64,000 bases of DNA from Isoetes taiwanensis. Its lineage: Eukaryota; Streptophyta; Lycopodiopsida; Isoetales; Isoetaceae. The notes below the pieces were generated by a model. The model saw only the letters and a program-made list of their open reading frames with translations. It had not been told where the DNA came from and did not search any database. Within the stretch, counting starts at the first letter, position 1. Every line of letters begins with the position of its first letter. The translations under genes were made by a program, and so were the position numbers. Location: NCBI GenBank assembly GCA_021234155.1, contig JAJEKV010000087.1:2785242-2849241 (forward strand). Direction: 5' to 3'. Positions 37,681 to 49,627 of this stretch are shown here, piece after piece.

Positions 37681-39420
37681 TCCGTGTCCGATGGAAAACA
37701 GTTTTAACAAGATTATAATTCTATTTAGCTTAGAAGATGGAGTCTTCAACTTGATTGGGATTTTTTGAAATTTTTTATTTGAAGCTCATTTAAAGGTATG
37801 TCGGCTACTACATTTGATGGCCGATTTATCTAATTCTACAAGGCCTTTCTATAGTTAGTAGAAAATAGACTTTAAGTTGGTGCTTTCAAAAAGCCTTCAT
37901 CAAAATTCCAACTTTGGAAGGAAATGCTTTGTTGTCGAGATTTCTCCCAAAGTCTTCATCTATGTTTATAGTCTGCACATATAGTATCAGTATAACATAA
38001 TGATGGCACATAGATAATGAATGGCATGAGGGATTTTGCCCTCCACCTTCTCCTCTCTCTTGACCAATTTTTGCTTATGTAGCTTGGTCCATCATTTTCA
38101 ATTCTATCACTTCAAAAAAATGTCACAACTAAAATATGTTTGTTCGATACATACTTCTAAATAGATATATTTTTGCTTTCGATGCATGATATTAGTAACT
38201 TTGCGGGGGATGTTTTACTTGGCCACAATCCATTTCAAAGCTACATTTTTATAGAATCATTATTCGATACCATTTGAATTTAAATTCTAAATGGGACCAT
38301 GCCAAAGCGACAAATTTGAAAAAACTAGACAAAGAGCTTTCAAACAGTATACAAGAGCCCTCACACGTAGGATCTAAGAACTTCCGGCTTTTCTTTGCAT
38401 GATTCTTTGCCTTTTATATCTTATCCATATTTATGTTTGAATCAAAATCATTATAAGTTTTTTTCCATGTGGTGGCTTAATGTTTGTGTTCTCAACTAAT
38501 GACCCGGCTTTAGGATCGTGATAAGTGGTGTGATGCTAGTGCTATTTTCTTATTACAATGTCCCTCTCCTATAGTACATGTGCATATTAAACAACATGGA
38601 ATGGAATGGTATTATGATGTTTAAGGAGTTAGTTCCGTCTATCTATTCTAAAATGAACAATTGGAGCTAGGTGTGGTACACAACTCCTGTTTGATATAGA
38701 TGTGAAATGCATGTTTGTGTTATTTTTAATTCGAACAAAGCAATTGTACACTTAGCAAAATACCAAAATTGTAAATAATAGTTTATAATGTTTAGTGGTA
38801 TCTCAGCATTCATATCCATTCTTTGATAAGGTCAATTTCATAGGCAAAAGTGCATGTTTAACAAAACATTCGGATGATACTCCTCTCACACTACTTTGAA
38901 TTGTACAAGAGTCTTACATGACAAAGGGGCATCCAGTGCATTAAGAACTTGGTATATGCTTTTTTACTGGCCTTTGTTAGAAAGGTTTTCAATGTGCTTT
39001 ATTTTATTTTTAGCTTGTTATGGAAACCACCATTTAGTTCTCGAGTCCGTTTGTTAAAGCGACCCTAGAACTTGGGTGTTATCTTTCTCTTAAAATCATA
39101 TCGGGTCCACTTTGTTTTGGGATGGTAATGGCAACATGATTCTATTTTGTGGCAATAGAAGAAGAAGAAGAAGAAGGTGTTGTGAATTTAAACTAGTGTC
39201 AAGCCTGAAGCACAAGTAGGTACAAGCCGAGGAGGACTTATGGGGATAAGGATAAAACGGTACATAAGATTATTATATGATAATGTGGCATTGGGGCTGC
39301 TAAAGGTGAGCATTTGAGTTATTGACGAGAAACAAGGAGGTTCAAACGCAAGAGGTAAATTGCATAGGCTTGAATTGGCCCTTTCGGACCTAGAAAACAT
39401 ATTTTAGGGATCAAGGGTGA

Positions 39421-40090
39421 AATTCTTGTTGAAAAGAAGAATCAAGTATCAAGTATTGTATTGTTTGAAGTAGCATTTTTGATTGATTGTGAAACATGAC
39501 TTTGAAGTGATTTAAGCCACTTCACCCTCAGTCCACGAAAGGGCAACCCTCGTCTTGTGACACCTTGTTTTGTTTTGAAGGATCAAGTTAATTAATATGT
39601 AATAAGTGCAAGAAGCGCGATACTAGGGTGCTCCCTGTCAATCGGTGACACCCAAATGCACACATACCTACCTACGACTCATGGGACAAACACGAAGCCT
39701 CTACAATGAGGAAGTCCTCTCCATCGGCTGCAGCAGGCTGCTCTTTCTGAGGGGGCAGCCATGTAGAAAAGGTAATTTGTACCTCAATTCGGGATCCAAC
39801 ACCCGAGCGCACCTCCACATTCTGAACATGCCGGGCATAAAGCTTCAAATGAGCCGGTAGCCAAGCCTTACACAAATGGAAGGCGGGCCAGAAAAGTGAG
39901 ACCACCCAGTGGGATACACCCCGGAAGAACCTCTTCACTCACAGATGAGATGTGAAAGGGTGTTGGACCATTTGGACCTACGTGCAAAAACATCTGATTG
40001 CTCGAGTCTCAACACAAGCACCACACATCCGGACGGTGATAAACTAAGGGGGTTGATCCACGCATGAACACATGTTCACTCTCAGGGCCG
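39421..40090 (-). pseudogene. LINE zf-RVT fragment (copy 2)
   Basis: Counterpart of the 225-codon frame at 21,773-22,450, here split by several small indels. Confidence 0.6.
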
Positions 40091-40753
40091 AATCTTTCTT
40101 TGCTATGTTTTGAGTTGTGCAATATTGTATTGTATTAATATGACACTATATTGTATAGAATGTCGGTATGCTTCTATACGATCTTAACCCATGGTGTGTG
40201 GCGTTCAAAGTGCCCCCCTTTAAAATTGGGTCAGGGGGCGGTTTGTTAAAAACTTCCAAAGGGGGATGGGAGGAATATCCATGAATGATGACACGATCAA
40301 AGGCCAAAAAAAAAAAATACGCCCTAGCAATAATACATGCCACAAGAATGATAGAATATAGATATACCCAAATGAAGTTAAGAGCCACTCCACATGAATA
40401 ATTTTTTTTTACCATGCATTATGGAGAATTTACCATGCATTCAGAAGATTTACCTTGCATTTTGATAAGATTTTGGCTGCCCACAGAATGAACCCTAACA
40501 GATTTTCACGTTTTAGAATCACCTCGTATATGTGATTCCGTTGTGGAAGCTTTACTGCCGTCGCCATTAGGCAAGGTGGCGTTGACACCCAAAACTCATA
40601 GTACATAAGAATACACGCCAAAACCATAATAAATCGTATTTTACCACAGTGCCCAAATGATTGGGAAATTAAAATGCACAAGGATGGAATTAAATAAAGT
40701 TGTCTCAATTAAATAAAACGGAATAGGTGTGATCACGAAAGCAAGAACTTTCT

Positions 40754-42060
40754 ATGAGCTTTCAGAAAGGGGGCGGAATGGGATGGCATGGTGGATGCAG
40801 GGGGAGGAGGTGGATGGAATCCTGGATATGGCTTCAGGGTTGCTATGTTGTCCCAGTTTATTTGCTGGGCCTATACTCTGCTATTTGGCGCATTTGCAGT
40901 GCTGTATATGGTAGAGTGGGGGCCTGCCCTAGGGTTGCCTCCGATGCTCTTCTGAGGAAGATTTGGAACAGTCTAATGCTTGCGTTTTTGGTATGCTTTA
41001 TTTTTGTTCTGTTATTGCTTTTTTCCTCTGGCTATGTATGCGATGCTGATTGTATGGGAGAGATCCTTTTCCGTGGAAGATCTGATCGTCTGCTATCTGA
41101 GGAGTAATTATAGCTTGGAATTGCAAAACAGGTATTCTGATTGATTGTATATATTTTAAGGAACATTTGCAATGGACTGAAAAGAAAAGAAGCAAAAAGT
41201 AATATGTAATGTACAGGAATGCCTTTGGTCCATGCATCTATAACTGATTGCATAAAACTGCCAGGCATTGAATTTGTCATCTGGTAGCAATTAGGTCAAA
41301 ACACTTCAGAAAAAAGAAGTGCTTGTAAACTTTTTTTTGTCATAGAAAAGATTCAGTTGGCTATCTCTTCTATTTCAAATACTGTATTCTCGTGTTATAT
41401 TTTATATGGTTCTCTACTCTCTTTATACTAATCCTAGGTTATGGCAGACTATTTACTGACCGAACCTGTATGTCATGCTATTAGGAAAGTAGCTAGTTTA
41501 TTATCTTGTTTTAGGCGGGCTGAGACTAATCATAGAAAGTCTCTATATATTGGGCTGTTAACCGTGCTGCTTGGAGTAATGTGCAATCTCTTCAGTCTTT
41601 AACAAACAGTATTTCATGTATGCTTGATACTGAAGTAATTCTTTTAACGATATGCTAGTCAGGGCCATGCTGAGAATCATTTGAATTAGTTCTCGCATTT
41701 GGTTCACATATCTATCCTGTCCTGTTTAGAAGATCAGGTTATAAGAGATTCTTTTTTAAAATCAATGTCTCCTTTTTCCCAGATTGTGGAGACAATGATT
41801 GCATATAAGATGCTTTTAACCCAATTTCTCCACCTTCATTAGGCGAGATGGCTGTTCATTTAAATCTAGAGTTGTCTCGGGGTTATCATGGGTTGACTTG
41901 GGATAACGTACTAACATCTTGGAAGCAAAGCTCTCTCTTCAATATGTTTGCTTCTATGAAAACCTTTTTTGTGGACACCATTGACACCTATCATTTGCAA
42001 GCAAAGCCTTTGGCCATCCATGCCAGCATCAATGCTCACCAAGAAACTGTAAGTTTATAG
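40754..42060 (+). other. Unrecognised frames (copy 2)
   Basis: Counterparts of 23,131-24,432. The frame 41,848-42,060 is identical in length and sequence to its copy-1 partner. No family is recognised. Confidence 0.2.
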
Positions 42061-43676
42061 TGCAATATTTACATGTAAGTTTGTAATACAATATTTACAT
42101 TTTTTGAAAGACTGAAGTAATCAAAGGTCGCCATATAGCTTCTCTTCCTGGGAACGGTGTAAATCCCGCTTCCAGGACCTTTGCGAGCACGATTCCGTGG
42201 ATTGTTTCATTTCGGATCTTGAAGTCACGTATGTCGAGATTCTTGTTGAGTGGGATAAATGGTCCCAACATTATTGTTTGTGAAAATGGATTAGGATTAA
42301 AAAAAATCAAGGTGGTACTCTTGAATGGCCTGATTAATACTCCTTGGGATGTAAAAGAAGCCAACTTCTAGTTTGAACTTTGAAGCAAAACAATTGGTGA
42401 GATAGTGCAAGTAGCATGTACGAGGAAGGAATGATGAGATTGTCTCTTTGGTTATTTTCTATGTATTGAAGCAGTTTTTCTTTTCATGTGTGGGTCTTTC
42501 TTAATCCCAAGAGCATGATGAGCATGTAAACTGCTAACATGCTCAATTGAATGGTCCCATCACTTTTCTTATTATGCACCATGTTTAGATAATCCAAGAC
42601 GAGTTTTCTTGAAAATGTGGATGACCTAAATAAAATATAAACCTTCGAATGACCGAAGCACCCCTGCAGGGTGTAACCATAAAGAGGATCATTGAAAAAG
42701 CATTAGCTAGCTATTATTGGAACATTATGAAGTTAGTGATTTCCACTAGGAATTTTGAACATGACGAAGTTAGTGATTTCCACTAGGAATCGGATGGCCA
42801 GTTTCATACGAATCTGTAGAGGGAAGGCGTGTACCCATTTCTACAGATAATGAATGTCCTGGACAATCATATACTGGTTCCATACGAATCTATGCGTGTA
42901 CCCACTTCTACAAATAATAGATAATGAATGTAAGGCCAATCATTCACTTGGCTAACCAAACATAGGTTAGCTCATAGATTCGTGACCAAGGCATATAGAC
43001 TTCACAAATTCAATTTGAGGATTCTCTAGTTGTTGCTCCATATGTGTATGGCTCCAATTATCCTCGTTCTTAGTTCGCTTATGATGTGGCTTAGGGGGGC
43101 TATTGGCTCGTGTATATCACCTAACAAGAGTACAAGATGATGCAGATCAACTTGAAGAATTATATGCAAAAGTTTCTATTATGACGTACAACACTATTAA
43201 ACACAAAGTTTCGAGTATTGTGTTATGTCACACTGAAAGGATCTTGTCCAAGAGCCCCTCTAGGCGCATTGTAAGTGCACAGTATCCACTCTTGATGATC
43301 CCTACACAACGCCACAACATCTACTTAAATGATATCGTAAATCTAGTAGCTTGGACACTATTAGAACTAGGAAAAGTATAACTATCAATAGTTACAAATA
43401 GAAGTTGGGTAAAATGTCTAGTAGCTTGGATACTACTAGAACTAGGACATGCATAATTATCACTAGTTACGAATAGAAAGTTGGGTCGACATTTTGGTCT
43501 AGTGCGCATTTATGTTCAGTTACTTTCTTTCCCCCTACATCACTGAGTGGAAATTGGATTCAAGATCTTGCTTCGTTGGTGAAGAACTGAAGAAGGATGG
43601 GTATACAAGGTTTTTTTTTTTCGATTGCTAGAAGCTTCAAATCCATTCTGTTAGAGCTCGCAGATCTTCGAGATCA

Positions 43677-43997
43677 ATGTCAGAGCTTGCAAATCTTCAA
43701 GATTTCTACGCCAACTGTGCAAAATGGACTCTTCGTGTGCTAGGTTTTCTTAAGCCTTTTCAACTAGTATTTTGTAGAGGAATAGCATTTGGTCTGCCAT
43801 TCTGGCACACAGGAGACTCACTTTCGATTATCACCAGTCAAGGGGCATCCACAATGGTTTATCGCATCCCAAATGTCATTCCCATGTACATTGTTGATAT
43901 CAATTATGGTCAAAGCAACATTTCTAGAGCTATAAAAATTGAAGCTCTCCTAGACATTTGCTCCAGAACCAATGTTGATATAATTTACACCACCTAG
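43677..43997 (+). other. Unrecognised 106-codon frame
   Basis: Open frame starting MSELANLQDFYANCAKW. It is intact here and frameshifted in copy 1. It precedes the transposase-like gene by about 1 kb, with an acceptor-like T-rich tract upstream (TTTTTTTTTTCGATTGCTAG at about 43,610). Function unknown. Confidence 0.3.
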
Positions 43998-44719
43998 AGG
44001 TCTCTTTAAGATAATCCTTATCGGTAGAGGGAAGATGGCAATGGAAAACATATCGCTAAGGTGTCAAACATACCATCGGCCAATTATCACATCTTCAATA
44101 GAAGCACTTGTGCAATAAAAGCACTCTTTGAATACCATGATCTATTGATAATAATTGCTTCTTCAAGCTGGAACAAATTTCTAATTTGCTACCATTCAAG
44201 TTATAAAAAGAGAAAACAAAAAATGTCTCCCACTTTCTAGTACACTGATCGTAGATAATAGCATTACAAAGGCATTAAGTTGGGATTCAAGCACATGGCA
44301 GGTAAGGGCGCAATACAACATTTTGTACAATGTAAGCATGCTCTGATAACCTATTGTGAAATAGTTGTCCAGACTGTACAAAATTTCAGGAAACAGAACA
44401 CAAGAATTTCAAATATAAAGGATGTGAGGTCAAGAAGGCTTGATCAGGGAATATGTGAACATCACGCTGCGCATTATCTCGAGGAGACACAGGTACACAA
44501 TCCAATTTGTATCACTCTTTGTTGTAGTGATTGTATTATGAACAGATACATCCATTATATTGTTGTGCATTTCAGATGGCATAGTGATGCAAGCATAATC
44601 TATGATGAGAATGTAATTTGTATGATGTATGTGTTACAAGTCATAGATGGTGAGAAATATGATGGGACTGCCTTTGATGCATTTGATGAGCTATTTGCAA
44701 TCAATATAATTTATGTGAT

Positions 44720-44870
44720 AGATGTGGTGCATGATGATGCGATATATGATGCATGGCAGAGATGTGTTGCAGGATTATGATGCATGGCAGATGTGTTGCA
44801 AAATGATGTAATATATGATGCATATGGTAGATGTGTTGTAGGATGATGTGATATGATGCTAATGTTGCAG
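44720..44870. repeat. GATG-rich degenerate tandem repeat (copy 2)
   Basis: Runs of TGATGCATGGCAGATGTGTTG-like units between the fragment at 44,280-44,660 and the main transposase-like block. Similar composition recurs at 47,290-47,590 on the same strand and, in reverse orientation, at 50,975-51,120. Confidence 0.65.
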
Positions 44871-45059
44871 GTTGTATGATATATCATGCATGTAGGGCAA
44901 GATGATTTGTTGAATGTGTCATATAGTGATTGTGGTGCCTGCTGGTATGGTATCTGTAATATGTGGTGACTGTGGGACATGATGGCTTGATGTGGTGAAT
45001 GTGGTGCATGATGCCACATTACATAACACTTTAGCATTGCTTGTGTCTATAAATTGATG

Positions 45060-46296
45060 ACCCTCTCGGTTGTAAATCCTGCAGATGCAGATATTTCAGA
45101 AGTTCAAGGAAGAACACCCCGACATAAACATTGGACTTAGGATGCTCGAGAAATTAAAGCCATGGTTTTGTAGTGAAGTTGAAGGGCTTCAGTTCCTGCT
45201 GCCGTATTCACCATGTAAGGATGAAAATGTTTGTTGATGGTTTCAATCTAATGAGAAGCAAGCATCCAAAGGACTGCAGCTGCACTTGCCAAGTGTGCAA
45301 GTCAGACTGAATAGAAGCTGCAGAGCACATGAAGAGAAAATTCTAACCACGAGTGCACTGTCGAGAGGGCTGCTCTGCCCATAAGGCATGAGTGAATTCT
45401 TCAAGAAGGATTGTATTCTTGGTAAGTGCAGTCAGTGTGGGATCAAGAATTTCTCCATTTGCCCAATTGAGAAGCAGGACATTGACAATATGATAAAATG
45501 GGAATACATTGACTATGAATGGTGTACACTCAAGGATAGTACATCCAAGAAGAAATTGAAACACCTAGTACAAGGAAACACCAAGTAAGAATTTGATAAA
45601 TGTTATGTTTGCCAAACTATCACAGTTCCCAATTCACAATTTCAGGTACAAGTGGCAGACTAAGCAATTCAGGGATCTACTGGACGATCTGCCACATGAT
45701 TGGGTAGTTTATGTTGTGAACTTTACAAAGAACTCTGCATTCAAGGAGCAGAATGAGGTGCAGTCCAGATTACTTATTGGATTAACAAAGAAATAGGTCA
45801 AATGGAAACGGAGACTCACTACTATGTGTTTGATGATAGAGAACATGACACATTATTTGTTCAGCATTGTTTTATGAAACATCATGCCTACATAAGCTCC
45901 CAGAATGCATATTGTTTCTCTGATGGAGCAGCCTCACAATTTAAGGCAGCAAGGCCATTCTATTTTGTTGGAAGATACACTGCAGATACTTATATAGAGA
46001 TGATGTGGAATTTCTTTGGTCCCAATCATGGAAAGGGTGAACATGATGGCAAGGCTGCAGAGTTTAAAAGGTGGCTAAGAAGTCTGCAAATCAAGCATGA
46101 AGGTCTGAAGTTGGACAACACATACGAGGTAGTGAAAGTGATTGCACAGATTCACTTGTGGCTTGAAAGAGTGGCAAGAGGTAAGGGCAAGAGAAGATAA
46201 GGAGATATTTTTGGGAGGTGAAGCCTGAAGACATAGGCAGAAAGAAGAGCTGGGGAGCTGAGATCATAGCAAATATCAGGCAACTCCACTTTTGAC
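45060..46296 (+). pseudogene. Transposase-like (DDE-type?) gene
   Basis: In order, the plus strand gives FKEEHPDINIGLRMLEKLKP (about 45,095-45,155), a zinc-like CILGKCSQCG…CP (about 45,412-45,475), KWQTKQFRDLLDDLPHDWVV and VVNFTKNSAFKEQNEVQSRL (about 45,648-45,770). Then come FDDREHDTLFVQH, CFSDGAASQFK and NFFGPNHGKGEHDGKAAEFK (about 45,826-46,065), and finally RRYFWEVKPEDIGRKKSWGA (about 46,198-46,257). From memory, this order (F-K-E-E-x-P-D, N-F-x-x-N, S-D-G-x-x-x-Q-F-K, H-G-K-G-x-x-D-G) is shared by a set of uncharacterised transposase-derived proteins. The acidic residues suggest an RNase-H-like fold, which I infer and do not see directly. Stops after NTK (45,588), LTKK (45,796) and KRR (46,200) need frame changes or introns. 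The duplication breakpoint falls inside it. Confidence 0.6.
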
Positions 46297-47640
46297 CATG
46301 GATTTAATAAGGGCTACTCTGTTAGGATAAAAACAATCCCCACCCTAAAGGATTACTGGGAAGCCACATGCTTGGAAAGGCATGGTACCTCTAACTTTTA
46401 CAACATCATACTATTTACATAAGAAAGGGGAGCAAGGTAACTAGTTGAGTTTTTGGGAGCAGCATGAGATGGAAAATCACCAAAAAGCCTTGCAGCAAAC
46501 AGGAGCAGGAAACAAAGCTAATTGTTCAAGGAAATGTAAACAGCCAGGGTCATCATCACTTGCTGGAGATGCAAGTGAAAATGAAAGTGAGAAGGACAAG
46601 AATTGCAGAGGTACCCCAACATCTACAAAAACTCTTCAAAGCAGTTGTTTCAGGGTCCTGTATTGGATGTGACAAATAGAATAGAAAAGCAGAGTGATGT
46701 GAAGCCAATGTGCAAAAAGAAGGCAAAGATTTCTACTGAATCAGGTATTCCAAAACAAGTAGAAGAAAGTGAAATTGCTTCTAAATCATGTTACTAGGTT
46801 GATTGAATAGGAATAAGCGTGTTCTGCAGGGTTCGAAATTAGAAATCGCCATAACAAGTAAAAATGCCTGCTTATATTCAAGACTACCGAAAATATAAGA
46901 ATTTATAGTGTAGTTTTCTGGAAATCCTTAGAAAATTTTATAAAAATGGTCTGAAAAAATGCTAGAAATTTTTTTTTTTTGTTATTGGAAATTTTTTAAA
47001 ATGGCCAGATTTTAATTTCGAACCATGATGTTCTGTATTTGTTGTCATGTGCTATGTTAATGTGTGGTGTGTCATGTGGTATGGTGATAAACTGGGAGTT
47101 AGCATCTTATGCAATAGCCAATCTGTAATTTTAACGTTTTAGGTGGTATGTGGTTGGTAGGATGTGATATTGCGTAGTGTAAATATTGTGAGATGATTCT
47201 TCTTATCATAGTGTTGAGAGATGCAGCAATGAGAACACATGGTATGAAGATGCAACATAGTCTGTGTGTTGGTCTAATGTGGTTGGAATATAGTACAAAC
47301 TAATATGATGGATTGACACATTTGTGTTATGTGAAGGCGAATATGATGTTATATAGCATCACAAGTATGGTGGCAATTTATGATGTCAAATATGATGAGT
47401 TGTTTTATAAGGCAGATAGGATGGCAAGTATGATGTCAAATATGGTGTGTTATAGCAAGGTTGGTATGATGAAAAACGTGATGGCATATATGATTTGTGG
47501 TGTTGTGTTGTAGTTGTGTTGTGTTGTGTTGTGTTGTGTGCTGATATATGGTGTTGTTGTATGATGGCAAATGTGATGTATAGAGTTGTGTTATGATAAA
47601 ACTCACTAACACATGTCTCCCTGATTGCAGACTTTCGCAA
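46297..47640 (+). other. Spacer with polar frames and ATG/TGG-rich repeat
   Basis: The frame at 46,445-46,672 is polar and acidic (SENESEKDKNC), with basic runs near 46,690-46,800 (MCKKKAKIS). It could be a disordered linker of the neighbouring gene. The stretch 47,290-47,590 is a repeat of TATGATGTCAAATATGATG-like words ending in GTGTT pentamers (about 47,500-47,545). No defined domain is present. Confidence 0.4.
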
Positions 47641-47649
47641 CTTATTAAA

Positions 47650-48370
47650 CACATAGCATCAGTCTACAGAACTACAGGCCTTAATGGCTGTTAAAGCCAA
47701 ACTTCAGTATGGAAAAGAGAATCAGTGAAAATCCGAAAGGCAAATTGAACTTCTTGAACTTGAAAAGGGAAAGGTCAAGCTTGAAATTAAGAAAAATGAA
47801 GATGTCATGAAGAAGCAACCTGAAACTATAGCAGGTATCATGTAGATTAACAGGTTGAGGGAGAAGGATCTTAATGGAAGAATCTTACCTAGCATTAGAT
47901 CTTTGAAGAAGGAGATAGATGATGTGGGCTTTGAAACAAAGCTAGCCATTGAAAATATATCTGAGCTAGAGCCCAGATTTCAGAGATTTCAGCAGTGCAT
48001 GGAGGGGGATGAAAGTTCTTTTTCTTTTGATCCAGCATTACCACCTCTACCACTAGCAACAGAAGTAGAAGGAGACACGGGCTGTCCCTATTGTGGACAT
48101 TCCTTTCAGTGGCAGGAGCGACCTTTGCCTATTGGGTTAGCTGAATGCAGTCACCGGTATCATATTTCGTGTTTGAGCTATCATTTGAGGTAATCATTAG
48201 GCTGTTGTAGCTCAAGATCTCCTTTCAATTCCAGAATTACACAGGTGTTCATGTGCTGTTGTAGGCATACAAGGAAGTGTTGTTATTGCAGATGTCAACA
48301 CATGATGTCCTCCCCCAGTTGCGTGCTTTTGGTGGCAACGAGTTTGCATAAGAACATGAAAAAAACTATG
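47650..48370 (+). pseudogene. Coiled coil plus spliced RING-like zinc finger
   Basis: From 47,682 the plus strand encodes a charged helical stretch (ELLELEKGKVKLEIKKNEDV), interrupted by stops near 47,727 and 47,843. An open frame, 47,855-48,190, continues it (RSLKKEIDDVGFETKLAIEN) and ends with CPYCGHSFQ…AECSHRYHISCLSYHLR. The frame stops two codons after a GT donor (48,190). An acceptor AG at 48,263-48,264 restores the same phase and gives HTRKCCYCRCQHMM. Together these make C-x2-C, C-x-H-x2-H-x2-C and C-x2-C, a complete RING-type pattern across a 75-bp intron. RING domains usually serve ubiquitin ligases, but no partner is evident. Upstream stops suggest decay or unrecognised introns. Confidence 0.5.
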
Positions 48371-48399
48371 AAGAAGTATCCAAGTATGTGACAGCAGCA

Positions 48400-49017
48400 G
48401 AAAAGGAAGAACAATCCAAGGGTAAAACAGTCAAGTTGCACCTTTGTTATTTTACTTACACACTAGCTTGATGACTGTTGAATTTGCGGTTGACTCAGAA
48501 GCAACAGAAGCAGATGTGAAGGAGAAGACATCAACTTATGACCATGTATCTAAGGCAGTACTGTTTTGATCCATGATTAATATTGTCTGGCAATGATGTC
48601 TAAATTATATATATGTTTCATACAGATATACCAGTAGAATGCTGCAATATGAAAGAGAATAATGAACCAGAGCAGGACTCCTTAGTGGCAGGTAAGAATA
48701 TTAGCGCATAAATCTTGTCGTCACATTTTTTTGTTCAAGTAATATTGGGTGCTTTCAAGCAAGTACAGTTGCTGCCAAGAGTAACACGGTGATTGCAGAA
48801 TCTGAAGATCATGCAGTGAGTGAAAAGGTGGGAGAAGATAGGAAGGAAAAGAACAAAGCTGATGAAGTCAGAGCGCAAAAAGCATCAGGTTGGTATTTGT
48901 GAGTGCAAGCACTACTTTAAAAGTGCAAGTTCATGAAGCAAAAGTGTCATCGAGCCCTGTGCCTTCACCTCTTGTTAGGAGGAGTACAAGGTCAACAGAA
49001 TTTCTCATTTTTTTTAC
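48400..49017 (+). other. Polar linker exons, unrecognised
   Basis: Scattered acidic and basic blocks (EATEADVKEKTSTYDHVSK, then KVGEDRKEKNKADEVRAQKA) are separated by AT-rich, intron-like gaps. The last one, ending SSPVPSPLVRRSTRSTEFL, runs up to the HAD domain. They may be disordered parts of the same gene. Confidence 0.35.
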
Positions 49018-49627
49018 TTCAACGGTGTTGTCGGTAGGCTGTATGATAAGAATGAGCTCATACCATCCGCCAAGGAACCTAATGTTGTCTTGCAGCGGCT
49101 AAACAAGCAGAAGACTATCATTTTAAGATCGGGCTTTAGAGAGTTTATGTCTTGGTGCCTCGATAACTTCGTGGTTGCATTATGGTCTAGCATGTCATCA
49201 TAAAACATGCATCTAGTTTGCAGCCGTGGCACATCAGAATTTGCTTCAAAGTTTCTATTTATATGAAACTAAGATAAATGCACGAATACGGGGTTGTGAT
49301 CAACAATAAGCCCATTTTCTTGAAGGATTGAGTAAGGTTTACCATGCATTCCCAAGGTTTGAAGTTGAGAATACCATGCTCGTTGATGACAACAAGTACA
49401 AGTTGTGCTACAATGAGAAAAATACAATCATTTGTCCAAAAACCTTCGATCCAAGTACAGTTGATAGTCAAATGTTGAATACTACATTAAAGGATTGGCT
49501 GGCAGGTCTACTTCAGGGGAACAATGTTCCTATCTTTATTGAAAGTAACCCAATGTATAATGTGTACGACATAGAAATGTCTCAGAAATCTTTAAAGCTG
49601 TTGGATAGATACAGGAAAAAAAAGTGA
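49018..49627 (+). pseudogene. FCP1/NIF-type HAD domain fragment
   Basis: The first block (49,018-49,200) reads FNGVVGRLYDKNEL and then ILRSGFREFMSWCLDNFVVA with LWSSM, matching the middle of FCP1/NLI-interacting-factor phosphatase domains (R-P-G-x-x-E-F-L…W-S-S-M). After a stop and frame change, 49,328-49,520 reads KVYHAFPRFEVENTMLVDDN and KYKLCYNEKNTIICPKTF, the family's C-terminal LVDD(S/N) motif. The N-terminal D-x-D-G-(T/V) nucleophile motif is missing: the residues before NGVV carry no Asp. Phosphatase activity is therefore not expected even if the frame were intact. It lies on the same strand as the RING block and may be the tail of the same gene. Confidence 0.65.

Larger units (their letters stand above)
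28243..45874. repeat. 18-kb tandem unit, copy 2 (mostly noisy)
   Basis: Collinear with 10,183-28,242. From its start to about 40.7 kb it differs from copy 1 mainly where copy 1 has CAG, CTG, CCTGG or similar words. For example AGCAGTACC becomes AGCGGTAC, and GTGTTACAGATTAC becomes GTGTTCTGATTAC. From about 40.7 to 44.3 kb the copies are almost identical. After that copy 2 is the cleaner one. A few places show ordinary substitutions (for example 32,160-32,230), so the copies are not simply the same molecule. Confidence 0.95.

Noticed and set aside
28243-40700. Repeat-induced mutation or CHG deamination as the cause of copy-2 differences
   Set aside because: The changes include many indels and CAG-to-CGG type changes, not a C-to-T spectrum.
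47290-47590. CRISPR-like array
   Set aside because: Repeats are degenerate with no unique equal-length spacers, and the context is a plant nuclear genome.
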